Of a stretch of DNA of 64,000 bases, positions 53,909-62,932 are shown in pieces. Both the position numbers and the translations under genes were made by a program. Source of the DNA: Desulfovibrio aminophilus DSM 12254. GTDB lineage: Bacteria > Desulfobacterota > Desulfovibrionia > Desulfovibrionales > Desulfovibrionaceae. The DNA is taken from contig NZ_AUMA01000011.1 of assembly GCF_000422565.1 (NCBI RefSeq), positions 124,001-188,000 on the forward strand, read 5' to 3'. Each line of letters begins with the position of its first letter. Position 1 is the first letter of the stretch. The notes beneath the pieces are model-generated. The model did no database searches and was not told the DNA's origin. It was given only the letters and a program-made list of their open reading frames with translations.

Positions 53909-55708
53909 TCACTGAACGGCTTCCACTGGGGAGTCCTGGGCCGCGCCCTCGGCGAACTGCATCTGGTAAAGTCGCGCATAGAGGCCGCAGGATTCCAACA
54001 GTTCCCCGTGGCGGCCCTGGGCCAGAATACGCCCGTTCTCCATGACCACAATGCTATCCGCCGTGAGCACCGTAGACAGACGGTGCGCGATGACGATGCT
54101 CGTGCGGTTGCGCATGAGGTTTTCCAGGGCCAGCTGCACGATGCGCTCGCTCTCGGTGTCCAGGGCGCTGGTGGCCTCGTCCAGGATGAGCAGGGGCGGG
54201 TTCTTTAGGATGGCCCGGGCGATGGTTAGGCGCTGCTTCTGGCCGCCGGAGAGCTTGACCCCCCGCTCGCCCACCAGAGTCGCGTAGCCCTCGGGCAGCT
54301 CGCTGACGAACTCGTGGGCATAGGCGGCCTTGGCCGCCTCCTCGATCTCTTCGCAGCTGTACTGGCGGCTCTCGCCGTAGGCGATGTTGCCGCTCACCGT
54401 GTCGTTGAACAGGAAGGCATCCTGGGAAACGATACCCAGGGAGCGGCGCAAGCTTTTCAGGGTATAGTTCTGAAGTGGGCGGCCATTGATCAGGATGCGG
54501 CCCTCCTGGGGGTCGAAGAAGCGGGGCACGAGGTTTACCAGGGTGGTCTTGCCCGATCCACTGGGGCCCACGATGGCCACGCGCTCCCCGGCCCGTACCG
54601 CCAAGCTGACCCCGTCCAAGGCCGGCCGCGAGGCTCCGGGATAGGTGAAGCGCAGATCCTCGAAGCGCAGTTCCCGGAAGGGCTCGGCCACTTCCAACTC
54701 GCCGCCGGACTCGGCCACCAAGTGCGGGGCGTCCAAGATCTCGAAAACCCGCTCGGCTCCGGCCATGGCGGCCTGGATGTCCATGTTGGCGCTATTCATA
54801 CGCTTGATGGGCTCATAGAGCATGGCCAGAGCGGTGAGAAAGGAGAGCAGCGCCCCGGGGGTCAGATCCTCGCCGATGACCCGCATCCCGCCGTACCAAA
54901 GCACCAGCGCGGCGGCCACAGATCCAACGATCTCCATAACCCGGGAGGATTGTTCGCTGACGCGGATCTGCTTGATCGCACTCGTAAGGAACTTGGAGTT
55001 CTCCCTCTTGAACTTGTCCACCTCCAGGGACTCGGAGGCGAAGGCCTTGATGACCCGGATGCCGGAGAAGCCCTCCTGCATGACCACGCTCACGTCCGCG
55101 ACATTAACCTGGGTTTTGCGGCTGATCTTGCGCAGCTTGCGGCTGAAGGATCTGAAGACCCAGACCACCAGGGGCATGACGATGAGCCCCCAGAAGGCCA
55201 GCGCCCGGTCCAGATAGATGACGTAGGCGACGAGTCCTAGGACGGTGAAGAATTCGCGGGTGCACATGACGATGGACGGCAGGCTCTGACGGATTAGGGC
55301 CACATCGTTGAGCATCCGGGACATAAGCATGCCCACCTGGGTCTCGTTGAAGAACCGCAGGGGCAGATAGACTATGCGCGCGTAGAGGTCGTTGCGCAGG
55401 GCCTCAACAACCATGAACCCTGTGGAGTTCATGTAGTAGGTCTGCATGAAGCGGAATACGCCCTTGAGGGACATGAGCACGAAGATGGCCAGGGTCACCA
55501 ACTGGAGCGCCGCAATGTCCTTGCGGATGAGCACGTCGTCCACGGCCAGCTTGACGAGCCAAGCGGTGAGGGCCCCGCAGGGCGCCACCGCGAGCATGCC
55601 GATGACGGCCAGGACGAGCCGTTTCTTGAAGACCAGGAAATAGCTCAGGCTGCGTTTGAGCAGGTGTCGGGAATCCTGATAGAAAAATTTTCTTTTGCCG
55701 TCGGACAA
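53909..55708 (-). CDS. MsbA-type ABC exporter (fused permease and ATPase)
   Basis: A 599-aa half-transporter: six helices (about 25-315), then an ATPase with Walker A VGPSGSGKTTLVNLV, Q-loop SQDAFLFND, signature LSGGQKQRL, Walker B LLILDEATSALD and H-loop IAHRLSTV. It resembles lipid A/oligosaccharide-lipid flippases of the MsbA/PglK group, so it may flip a lipid-linked glycan made by this cluster. The start is TTG at 55708, with AAAGGA about 9 nt upstream; no ATG lies near and the upstream frame has no family similarity. 49 nt ahead of rfbF. Confidence 0.9.
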   Translation of the reverse strand: MSDGKRKFFYQDSRHLLKRSLSYFLVFKKRLVLAVIGMLAVAPCGALTAWLVKLAVDDVLIRKDIAALQLVTLAIFVLMSLKGVFRFMQTYYMNSTGFMVVEALRNDLYARIVYLPLRFFNETQVGMLMSRMLNDVALIRQSLPSIVMCTREFFTVLGLVAYVIYLDRALAFWGLIVMPLVVWVFRSFSRKLRKISRKTQVNVADVSVVMQEGFSGIRVIKAFASESLEVDKFKRENSKFLTSAIKQIRVSEQSSRVMEIVGSVAAALVLWYGGMRVIGEDLTPGALLSFLTALAMLYEPIKRMNSANMDIQAAMAGAERVFEILDAPHLVAESGGELEVAEPFRELRFEDLRFTYPGASRPALDGVSLAVRAGERVAIVGPSGSGKTTLVNLVPRFFDPQEGRILINGRPLQNYTLKSLRRSLGIVSQDAFLFNDTVSGNIAYGESRQYSCEEIEEAAKAAYAHEFVSELPEGYATLVGERGVKLSGGQKQRLTIARAILKNPPLLILDEATSALDTESERIVQLALENLMRNRTSIVIAHRLSTVLTADSIVVMENGRILAQGRHGELLESCGLYARLYQMQFAEGAAQDSPVEAVQ

Positions 55709-55814
55709 GAAGTGTTCCTTTGCGGAGGATTGGGAAGACGTTCGGTGCAGCCGCCCTGTGGCGCCATATACCCCAGATCCTGCGGACAAGACAAGGGCCT
55801 CGCCCGCCTTGGGG

Positions 55815-56415
55815 CTATGCAGGAGAGAGGGCCGTCCGGGTGATCTGGAGGTGCCGCGCCACATAATCCGCCAGCACGTCGAGACGGGCTTCGATCCCCA
55901 TATTTTCCGTGTCCACGACCACCTCCGGGGAGCCGGCCGAGTCATAGGGGAAGGGCGCCTGTGAATTCGGCGAGTTGGCCCTGCTGTGCCCTACGGTAAA
56001 GCCTCTTGGGATCCCGCTGCTCACAGGTCGGCAGACTGACCTTGATATAGACCACGTGGAATTCACCGGGGGCCATGAGTGCGCGAAGGCCACACGATCG
56101 CGCAGAAACGGAGAGATGGTGGTCGTGATGCAGAACAGGCCCAGCCCGGACAACAGCTTGACCACGTGAGCCAAGCAGCGCAGGCTCTTGGAGCAATCCG
56201 CTGCGAAGAAACCCAGGGCGGAACTGATCCCCTTGCGCATGAGGCCGCCGTCCAACACGACCACGGCATAGCCCCGCTGGAACAGGAGGCGTTCCAGATT
56301 CTCGGAGAGCGTGGTCTTTCCGAAGCCGCTCAGGCTGGCGAACCAGAGGATGCCGCCTGAATGCCTGTGGCGGGCATGGCGTTCCTCCGGCAGGATGCAC
56401 TGGGGCTAAGGACAT
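55815..56415 (-). pseudogene. Adenylylsulfate (APS) kinase relic with compensating frameshifts
   Basis: Fragments in different frames rebuild an APS kinase. One frame gives GGILWFASLSGFGKTTLSEN (P-loop), then VVVLDGGLMRKGISSALGFF and TTTISPFLRDRVAFA. A one-base loss near 56074 moves homology to another frame (LMAPGEFHVVYIKVSLPTC, then RDPKRLYRRAQQGQLAEFTG). A further shift near 55940 restores the first frame (PYDSAGSPEVVVDT). The nearest ATG (56415) is out of frame with the P-loop part. Key residues are also off: GLSGSGKST appears as SLSGFGKTT, LDGD as LDGG, and the DRxxNxRR helix as DCSKSLRC. It is thus unlikely to supply PAPS. Sequencing error could explain single shifts but not the residue changes. 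Confidence 0.8.
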
Positions 56416-56716
56416 GAGCTGCAGACCTCGGGTATTCGCGTTCAAATAACAATCTCTGTTGATTGCGATGAAAAATCGCCTGCGGCGGAGGCCAATCCCC
56501 ACCGGCTGGCGAGACCTATAGCCCAAACCGGGAAGCCAAGGCAAGATGTCCCGTCGGCGCTCCCTTCCGCCAGTGCCGGAGCCGAGCTGGCCTCCGGCAT
56601 TTTGACAGGTCTGCCCAAAGCGGATAGTTACCGGGCGGGACGCGTTTCCGCCCTCTTCCGAGGCAGACCGGCATTCCGTCCGCATCCCATTGCTTCGAGG
56701 AGGTTGTATTTCCAAA

Positions 56717-58051
56717 ATGCTCTGCGCTATTCCCATCGAAATTGCCACTCGGGAATTGGACGGCATCCTTTATCTTGCCCTGCATTTAGCCGCGCGCGGC
56801 CTGCCGACCCTGTTCGGCGAGCGCATGGTCAACCAGTACGTGCTCTCCTCCAGCAACCCGGTAATCTACTTTGACAGCGACCAGGACGTCTCGGTCAATG
56901 AAGCCGTGTTGGCAGCGGGCGGCCGGGTCATCAACCTCAACCCTGAGGGGTTGAACCAGTGGGATGCGCCGGAATACCTGGACAACTTTCTGCGCATCCT
57001 GCCCTGTGTCTCACGTATCTGCGCCTGGGGTGACAAGCAGGCGGCTATGCTGCGGAGCCGCCTGCCGCCGGACAAGGCCAATCTTGTGGCGGTCACCGGG
57101 TATCCCTCCTTCGACTTGGCCAGCAAAAAATTCCTGCCCTATTTTCGCGACGAATCCTTGGGCCGCCGATACGGCGAAGATTATCTGCTCATCAACACTA
57201 GCTTCACCTGCAATCACAGCATGGGCTTTGACTACTATTTCGAGATGCTCAGCCGGATGAAGGAATGGCGTATCTACAAGGACAAGAAGTTCATGGCCTT
57301 CATGAGGCGCAATGCGGAATACCAGCGGGGGCTGCTGGAGCCCTTTGTGGCCCTGACGCGCCACTTGGCCCTGCGCTTCCCGAAACGGCAGGTGATCATC
57401 CGCCCCCATCCTGCGGAAAACATGGACTTCTACCGCAGCAGGATCGCTGATCTGCCCAACGTGCATGTGCTCCGCACCGGTTCCGTGCGCAAGTGGATCG
57501 CCACGGCCGGAGCGGTGATCCATCATGACTGCACCACCGGCCTGGAGGCGCTACTCATGGGCAAACCGCTCATTCAATACCGTCCGCACTTCGATCCGGA
57601 GTTGGCTGCGGCCATCGTCTCCGAGCTTGGCCACCCCGCGGAGACCCCGGAGGCCGTCGCCGACCTTGTGGTCGCCACGTCTAAGGGCTGTGGTCCGGCC
57701 CCTTCAGCCCACGACCTGACTTCTTATGTCGCCAATCTGCGCCAGAAGGCTTGCGAGGTCATCGCCGACATGGCCGCCGGCTTTGCGGCAGGCGGTCCCG
57801 CCGCCTGGAAACCTCGGCCGCCGGGCGTCTGGGGCTCTGTCAAATGCTGGAGAAAATATCTCAGCAAGTTGCTCCGGGCCAAACAGCCGGGGAGAAACGG
57901 CCGCAAGGTCCGATATGCGTTGAGTAAGTTTCCATACATGACGGAACAAGATATCCGCGACCGGCTGGATAAACTCTGGGCAATTGAGCCAGAACTGCCC
58001 CGAGCGAGGGTGGAGCGTCTGACTGTGAACACGTTCCTGCTGACCCAGTGA
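56717..58051 (+). CDS. Surface carbohydrate biosynthesis protein (glycosyltransferase/CDP-glycerol-transferase-like)
   Basis: A 444-aa cytosolic protein resembling the surface-carbohydrate-biosynthesis family found in O-antigen and capsule clusters. The N-terminal half has MLCAIPIEIATRELDGILYL and GYPSFDLASKKFLPYF. The C-terminal half has the GT-B-like features RQVIIRPHPAENMDFY and AVIHHDCTTGLEALLMGKPL, close to poly-glycerophosphate transferases and Kdo-type enzymes. It may transfer a sugar or phosphosugar. The ATG at 56717 is about 14 nt after GAGGAGG, longer than normal, so translation may be weak or begin at a nearby non-ATG codon. It opens the forward polysaccharide operon. Confidence 0.8.
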   Translation: MLCAIPIEIATRELDGILYLALHLAARGLPTLFGERMVNQYVLSSSNPVIYFDSDQDVSVNEAVLAAGGRVINLNPEGLNQWDAPEYLDNFLRILPCVSRICAWGDKQAAMLRSRLPPDKANLVAVTGYPSFDLASKKFLPYFRDESLGRRYGEDYLLINTSFTCNHSMGFDYYFEMLSRMKEWRIYKDKKFMAFMRRNAEYQRGLLEPFVALTRHLALRFPKRQVIIRPHPAENMDFYRSRIADLPNVHVLRTGSVRKWIATAGAVIHHDCTTGLEALLMGKPLIQYRPHFDPELAAAIVSELGHPAETPEAVADLVVATSKGCGPAPSAHDLTSYVANLRQKACEVIADMAAGFAAGGPAAWKPRPPGVWGSVKCWRKYLSKLLRAKQPGRNGRKVRYALSKFPYMTEQDIRDRLDKLWAIEPELPRARVERLTVNTFLLTQ

Positions 58052-58216
58052 GCTTGCCAATGTGCTCTGCCGAGACCACCATCCGCGAGATGCCGCCAGA
58101 CCGGAGGCGGGAAGAGATTGTCTTCGAACACGCCGCCCGCGCGTGCGCCAAAAAAGCAGAGGAACGATGCTCAAAGCGTTCCGGGAATGCACGCCGGACC
58201 AAAAAGTGAGAACCAC

Positions 58217-59806
58217 ATGACTCCCTCAATCATCAATGGATTCCTTCAGAATGCCAAACAAGCGCCGTCCGCCCCGGCCCTGTTCGTCCAGGATGCATTT
58301 TACTCCTACGCGGACTTGGCCGCAGCCGGCGCCTCAATCCGCGAGGCCCTGGTGGCCCAGGCCGCGACCGAAGAATTGATCGGCGTCTTCGCCTACAGGT
58401 CCCTGCCCATGTTCATCGGTATCCTCGGCACACTCATGGCCGGGAAGTGCTACGTCCCGCTCAACCCGACCTTTCCCGCCAAGCGCCTCAAGAGCGTGGT
58501 CCTGCGCTCCGGCATGCGTTTGGTCCTGACCGAAGAGAAGTATTTGGACCAGATCCTGGAGGTGCTCCAGGCCTGCGAAGGCACATACGTCCTCCTGGTG
58601 GTTGATGCCCTTGCTGCAGGGTCCTTTGCTGCGGGCAACGTCGTGGTCCACAACCAGCAACACACGGAGGCCCGGGCACTGGAGCCCCAGGCCCTACGCC
58701 CGGTGGAGGTGCAAGACAACGGCTTCGCCTACCTGCTGTTTACCTCCGGGAGCACTGGGGATCCCAAGGGCGTGGGCATCACCCACGCCAACGTGAACTT
58801 CTTCGTCAACGCGGTGCAACGGAAATACCGTTTCGCTGCCAGCGACAGGTTCTCACAACTGTTCGACTTCACCTTCGACCTCTCGGCCTTTGACATGTTT
58901 GTGGCCTGGAGCGCCGGAGCAGCCGTGTATTGCCCGCCAAAGGAGGAATGCCTCGCCCCGGTGAAATTCGTGAAGAAGCACGAGTTGACCGTATGGTTCT
59001 CCGTGCCCTCCACGGGTGTGCTGATGGCACGCTTCGATTTCCTCAAACCCGGCAACCTCCCGTCCTTGCGCTTTGCTCTATTCTGCGGGGAGGCCCTACT
59101 CTGCGACACGGCCCGGCAGTTCCTGGCCGCCGCGCCGCAGGCCCTGGTGGAGAACCTCTACGGCCCCACCGAGGCGACCATCGCCTTCACCGCTTATCCA
59201 TGCACCCAAGCATCCCTGGACGAGAAGTGCCGCAACGGCGTCGTGCCCATCGGCAAGCCCTTCGAGGGCCTGGTGGCCGCCGTGGTGGACGAGAACCTGC
59301 GGCCGCTGCCCAGGGGCGAGGTCGGGGAACTCTGCCTCGGCGGGGCCCAGATCGCTCCAGGATACTGGGAGGGCGAGGCCCTGACCCGCGCCAAATTCCT
59401 CTCACTACCCCATGCGGGCGCGCCGGAGATCCCGTGGTACCGCACAGGCGACTTGGCCTACTGCGACGCCGACGGAGACCTGTTCTTCTTAGGCCGCAAG
59501 GACGACCAGATCCAGATCGCCGGGTACCGGGTGGAGCTGGGCGAAATCGAGCACGTCCTGCGCCAAGCCACGGGAATCAGCCACGTGGCGGCCATCGGCT
59601 GGCGGCAAGCCCCCAATCACCCGCTGTGCGTCGTGGCCTTCGTGGCGGGCCGAATCGTCGATTCCGCCGCGATCATCGAACGCTGCGCCGAGAGCCTGCC
59701 CAATTACATGGTGCCGCACAAAATCTGCAGTATTGTGAGCATGCCGCTCAACTCCAACGGCAAGATCGACCGCAACACCTTGGCCCAGATGGTCACGGGG
59801 GCATGA
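58217..59806 (+). CDS. AMP-forming adenylation enzyme (free-standing A domain, DltA-like)
   Basis: A 529-aa ANL-superfamily enzyme. Phosphate loop LLFTSGSTGDPKGVGITHAN, VENLYGPTEATIAFTAYP (A5), YRTGDLAYCDADGDLFFLGR (A7-A8) with DDQIQIAGYRVELGEIEHVL, and catalytic Lys in NSNGKIDRN (A10). It activates an acid as acyl-AMP and loads it on a carrier. No thiolation domain is fused; the next gene begins with one, in 4-nt overlap (ATGA), so that is its likely partner. Substrate residues were not decoded; an amino acid is likely given the resemblance to DltA and NRPS A domains. The ATG at 58217 has only a weak ribosome site; the frame opens at 58118. Confidence 0.92.
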   Translation: MTPSIINGFLQNAKQAPSAPALFVQDAFYSYADLAAAGASIREALVAQAATEELIGVFAYRSLPMFIGILGTLMAGKCYVPLNPTFPAKRLKSVVLRSGMRLVLTEEKYLDQILEVLQACEGTYVLLVVDALAAGSFAAGNVVVHNQQHTEARALEPQALRPVEVQDNGFAYLLFTSGSTGDPKGVGITHANVNFFVNAVQRKYRFAASDRFSQLFDFTFDLSAFDMFVAWSAGAAVYCPPKEECLAPVKFVKKHELTVWFSVPSTGVLMARFDFLKPGNLPSLRFALFCGEALLCDTARQFLAAAPQALVENLYGPTEATIAFTAYPCTQASLDEKCRNGVVPIGKPFEGLVAAVVDENLRPLPRGEVGELCLGGAQIAPGYWEGEALTRAKFLSLPHAGAPEIPWYRTGDLAYCDADGDLFFLGRKDDQIQIAGYRVELGEIEHVLRQATGISHVAAIGWRQAPNHPLCVVAFVAGRIVDSAAIIERCAESLPNYMVPHKICSIVSMPLNSNGKIDRNTLAQMVTGA

Positions 59807-60822
59807 TGAGCAGCACGGTCCTGTGGAGCGACTTCCTCCAGCACGTCTTCGTTCTGTACGAACAAAAGTTTTTGCAGCGCGGGATCGCCGTTCCGGACAG
59901 CCTCGCGCCCGAATTCGACCTGATCCGGAACACCATCGTCGATTCCCTGGAATACTTCTCCCTGGTGGGCAGTCTGGAGGAACGCTTCGGCGCCCTGGAC
60001 ATGGAGTTGGTGAGTGAGCACGGTTTTGGCGCCCTAGGCTCCCTATACCAGGGCCTCACCGGCGCGGCCCCGGGCAAGCAGGCCGGGATCACCCGGGCGG
60101 ACATGGCCGAGGCCCTGGCCGGTCTGAGCCTGGAACCCGACGGTGTGTTTGTCATCCATTCGGGCCTCCAGCACCTCGGCCCCATCCAGGGCCATGCCGA
60201 GGCGCTCCACGCGGCGCTCCAGGACGTGGCTGGACGCGGCATAACGGTCATGGTGCCTGCGGCCAACATTCCGCAGTTCAAGGCCCACGCCTTTGACGCC
60301 CGCACCACGCCCGCCGACGCCTCGCTCGGGGTCTTTTCCGAGTACATCCGGTCCCGGCCCGGAGCCCTGCGCAGCGAGAACCCCCTGGATTCCGCAGCGG
60401 CCATCGGGCCCCAGGCCATCGCCCTGATCCGCCCCTACGAACTGGCCTACGGCGAGGGCTCGCCCTGGCGGCAGGCCCTGGACCTGAACGCCACGGCCCT
60501 GTTCGTGGGCGTGGGGCTGGAATACGCCTCGGCCGTGCACATGGCCGAGTTGGACTGCCGGGTACCATACCGGGCCATGAAGGACTTCCGCTACCGGACC
60601 ATGGGCGATTCCGGCCCCCAGGAGAGCTGCTACCGGCTCTTCGCCCGACAGCCGGAGACACTCTACGATTTCGCCAGGATCCACGCCGTGGCGGGCTTCG
60701 ACGCCGCCTGCACTTGGCAGAAGCTCGGCTACGGCGTTTTGACGAAGGTCCGAATGCGCGCTATCTATGCTTCTGCCGTTCGTGTGCTGAACGAAAATCC
60801 TCGTTTTTTCCTGGAGGGATAA
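59803..60822 (+). CDS. Carrier-protein domain fused to AAC(3)-type acyltransferase
   Basis: A 339-aa two-domain protein. Residues about 8-75 look like an acyl/peptidyl carrier: FDLIRNTIVDSLEYFSLVGS carries S48 in a D-S-L phosphopantetheine motif, followed by LEERFG. Residues about 85-339 match the aminoglycoside 3-N-acetyltransferase (AAC(3)/YokD) family: GVFVIHSGLQHLGPIQG, VMVPAANI, ENPLDSAAAIGP and VGVGLEYASAVHMAE, in which one His is probably catalytic. AAC(3) enzymes N-acylate amino sugars from acyl-CoA. Here the acyl group would come from the fused carrier loaded by the adenylation enzyme upstream. In O-antigen clusters such a pair could put an amino-acyl group on an amino sugar. The carrier call rests on a short motif. 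Confidence 0.85.
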   Translation: MMSSTVLWSDFLQHVFVLYEQKFLQRGIAVPDSLAPEFDLIRNTIVDSLEYFSLVGSLEERFGALDMELVSEHGFGALGSLYQGLTGAAPGKQAGITRADMAEALAGLSLEPDGVFVIHSGLQHLGPIQGHAEALHAALQDVAGRGITVMVPAANIPQFKAHAFDARTTPADASLGVFSEYIRSRPGALRSENPLDSAAAIGPQAIALIRPYELAYGEGSPWRQALDLNATALFVGVGLEYASAVHMAELDCRVPYRAMKDFRYRTMGDSGPQESCYRLFARQPETLYDFARIHAVAGFDAACTWQKLGYGVLTKVRMRAIYASAVRVLNENPRFFLEG

Positions 60823-61482
60823 ATGGCTTGGGACGAATGCTGGGAAAAGATATTCTCGGAGCGCGAATGGGGCAAGTATCCCTCGGAAAGCGTCATCCGG
60901 TTCATGGCCAAATACTTCTATAAGGCCCCGGACCGGCGCGCGGTCAAGGTTCTGGACCTGGGTTGTGGCACGGGCACGGTCTCCTGGTACTGCGCTCGTG
61001 AGGGCTTCACGGTCTTCGGCATCGACGGCTCGGCCACCGGAGTGCGCCGAGCCCAGGAGCGCTTCGCCCACGAAGGCCTCAACGGCGAGTTCCGGGTGGG
61101 CGACATCACGAAGCTGCCCTACGCCGACAGATCCTTTGACGCGGTCATCGACGGCTTCGCCATGGCCGCCAACGACCGCGAGTCCCACGCCGTGATCCTC
61201 AAGGAGGTGCGTCGCGTGCTCAAGCCCGAGGGCCTGTTCTACTCCATCTTCCCGGACGTGGACACTATGGGCTACGGCTCGGGTATCACCTTGGACCGCT
61301 ACGTGCAGAAAAACCTGACTACGGGCCCGTTCGCCCAGGAAGGCACTATCTACTTCTTCGACGAGGACGAGATCAAACGGCAATTCCAAGGCTTTACGGT
61401 AGAATCCCTGGAGATGCTCCGGCGCACCTTCGACAACCGCCAGAGCCACTGCACTGAATGGGTCTTTGTCGGCAGGCCCTAA
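60823..61482 (+). CDS. Class I SAM-dependent methyltransferase
   Basis: A 219-aa methyltransferase: motif I VKVLDLGCGTGTVSWYCA, acidic motif II FGIDGSATGV, and motif III region LPYADRSFDAVIDGFAMAAN. It belongs to the Methyltransf_11/25 type (small molecules). It begins at the base after the carrier-AAC(3) stop (TAAATG, GGAGG upstream), so one operon. It could methylate the acyl group or amino sugar made by the preceding genes. Substrate unknown. Confidence 0.9.
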   Translation: MAWDECWEKIFSEREWGKYPSESVIRFMAKYFYKAPDRRAVKVLDLGCGTGTVSWYCAREGFTVFGIDGSATGVRRAQERFAHEGLNGEFRVGDITKLPYADRSFDAVIDGFAMAANDRESHAVILKEVRRVLKPEGLFYSIFPDVDTMGYGSGITLDRYVQKNLTTGPFAQEGTIYFFDEDEIKRQFQGFTVESLEMLRRTFDNRQSHCTEWVFVGRP

Positions 61483-61522
61483 GGCCGCTCCGCAGGACAA
61501 CCAACCGGTGGAAGCCAGCGCA

Positions 61523-62863
61523 ATGCCGAACCCGCACGCAACCGTCTACGTAGTCCACTGCATCGACACGGAAGGCCCGTTGCACGAGTCCCTGGAGGCC
61601 ACGTTCGAACGGCTCCGGTACGTCTTCGGCGTCACCCTGGAACCCACCAGGGAGAACCTGAGGCGGCTCCAGGACGGCGAGATCGATCTCGACGGCAACG
61701 AGGCTGCAGTGCGCCAGATGGTCGCCCCGGAACTGCTCCGCTACAACGACACCTGGGACGCCGTGGACCGGATGCTGGAGAACGCGCTGAACCCGTCGTT
61801 CCGCGACAGCTTCACGGATTCTTTCGGCGGCCACTGGATCTACAACTGGTTCTGCGTGGACCATGTGGGATACGAGGGCAATCCGCGGCACCGGGACATG
61901 GGCTACGGCAACGTCTTCGACCACTATTTCCGGTACGTCCGAGCCCAAGGCATGAGGGACGGGTTCCAGTTCCACTACCACCCCATGCCGTTCAGCCGGC
62001 AGGCGCACCACTGCGCCACCCACTACTTCGCCCACGCCGACACCCTGTTCCGCAGCCTGGCTTGGCGGATCATCGAGCGCGGCTGGTTTCCCAGCTGCTA
62101 CCGCCCCGGGTTTCACACCATCCGGCCGGACAGTCACTGGTTCCTGGAGCAATTCCTGCCCTTCGACTTCTCCAACCAGGCCACGGACGAGACCTCTGAG
62201 CAAAAGGATATGGCCAGCGGCCGCTTCGGCGACTGGCGGCGGGCCCCGGACACCTGGGTCCCGTACCGCCCGGACCACGACGACTACCAGCGGCCCGGCA
62301 ACTGCCGTCGCCACACCATGCGCTGCCTGAACGTCGGCACCCGCACGCGCTGCCTGAGGCAGTCCGACGTGGACCAGGCCTTTGTGGAGGCCAGCCGGAG
62401 CTTGCCCGTGATCTTGGCCTTCGCCGACCACGATTTCCGCGACATCCGCCCGGACGTGCGCACGGTGGCGGCCATGCTGGCGGATGCGGCCAGGCGCCAC
62501 CCCGGTGTGGGCTACCGCTTCTGTGAGGCACGTGAGGCCGCCCGCTTCGCCCTAGGCCTGGAGGCCGCAAAGCCCCCCCTCACGCTCAAGGCCACTTGGC
62601 AGGACGACACCCTGCTCCTAGAGGCGGACCGGCCCATTTTCGGACCCCAACCGTTCCTGGCCCTCAAGACCCGCACCGGTCAGTACCTTCACGACAACTT
62701 CGACATCCAGACCCCGTTCCGCGCCTGGAGCTACGTGCTGGACGCCCAGACCGTGCCCGCCGGCACGGTAGAGACCATCGGCGCGGGCGCCTGCGACGCC
62801 GCAGGCAACGTGACGGTGGTCCGCTCCATACCCGGCGGCCCAGCCGAGTCCTTCCACTGGTAG
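61523..62863 (+). CDS. Polysaccharide-deacetylase-like protein
   Basis: A 446-aa protein without signal peptide. The N terminus ATVYVVHCIDTEGPLHES holds the D-x-E pattern seen at the start of NodB-type polysaccharide deacetylases. Histidine clusters FHYHPMPFSRQAHHCATHYF supply further metal-ligand candidates, and RPGFHTIRPDSHWFLE fits the later catalytic region. NodB enzymes remove N-acetyl groups, which here would free the amine acylated by the carrier-AAC(3) protein. The first about 320 residues are conserved-looking; the rest is a beta module. The ATG at 61523 is used; GTG 61508 and a TTG at 61466 are alternatives. Deacetylase function is inferred. Confidence 0.72.
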   Translation: MPNPHATVYVVHCIDTEGPLHESLEATFERLRYVFGVTLEPTRENLRRLQDGEIDLDGNEAAVRQMVAPELLRYNDTWDAVDRMLENALNPSFRDSFTDSFGGHWIYNWFCVDHVGYEGNPRHRDMGYGNVFDHYFRYVRAQGMRDGFQFHYHPMPFSRQAHHCATHYFAHADTLFRSLAWRIIERGWFPSCYRPGFHTIRPDSHWFLEQFLPFDFSNQATDETSEQKDMASGRFGDWRRAPDTWVPYRPDHDDYQRPGNCRRHTMRCLNVGTRTRCLRQSDVDQAFVEASRSLPVILAFADHDFRDIRPDVRTVAAMLADAARRHPGVGYRFCEAREAARFALGLEAAKPPLTLKATWQDDTLLLEADRPIFGPQPFLALKTRTGQYLHDNFDIQTPFRAWSYVLDAQTVPAGTVETIGAGACDAAGNVTVVRSIPGGPAESFHW

Positions 62864-62932
62864 CCCCCGCCGCCCCATTCTTTGCCTTTTGGCCCCGCCG
62901 ATGCTACACAGACGCCCAGAACGGAGCGCGAC

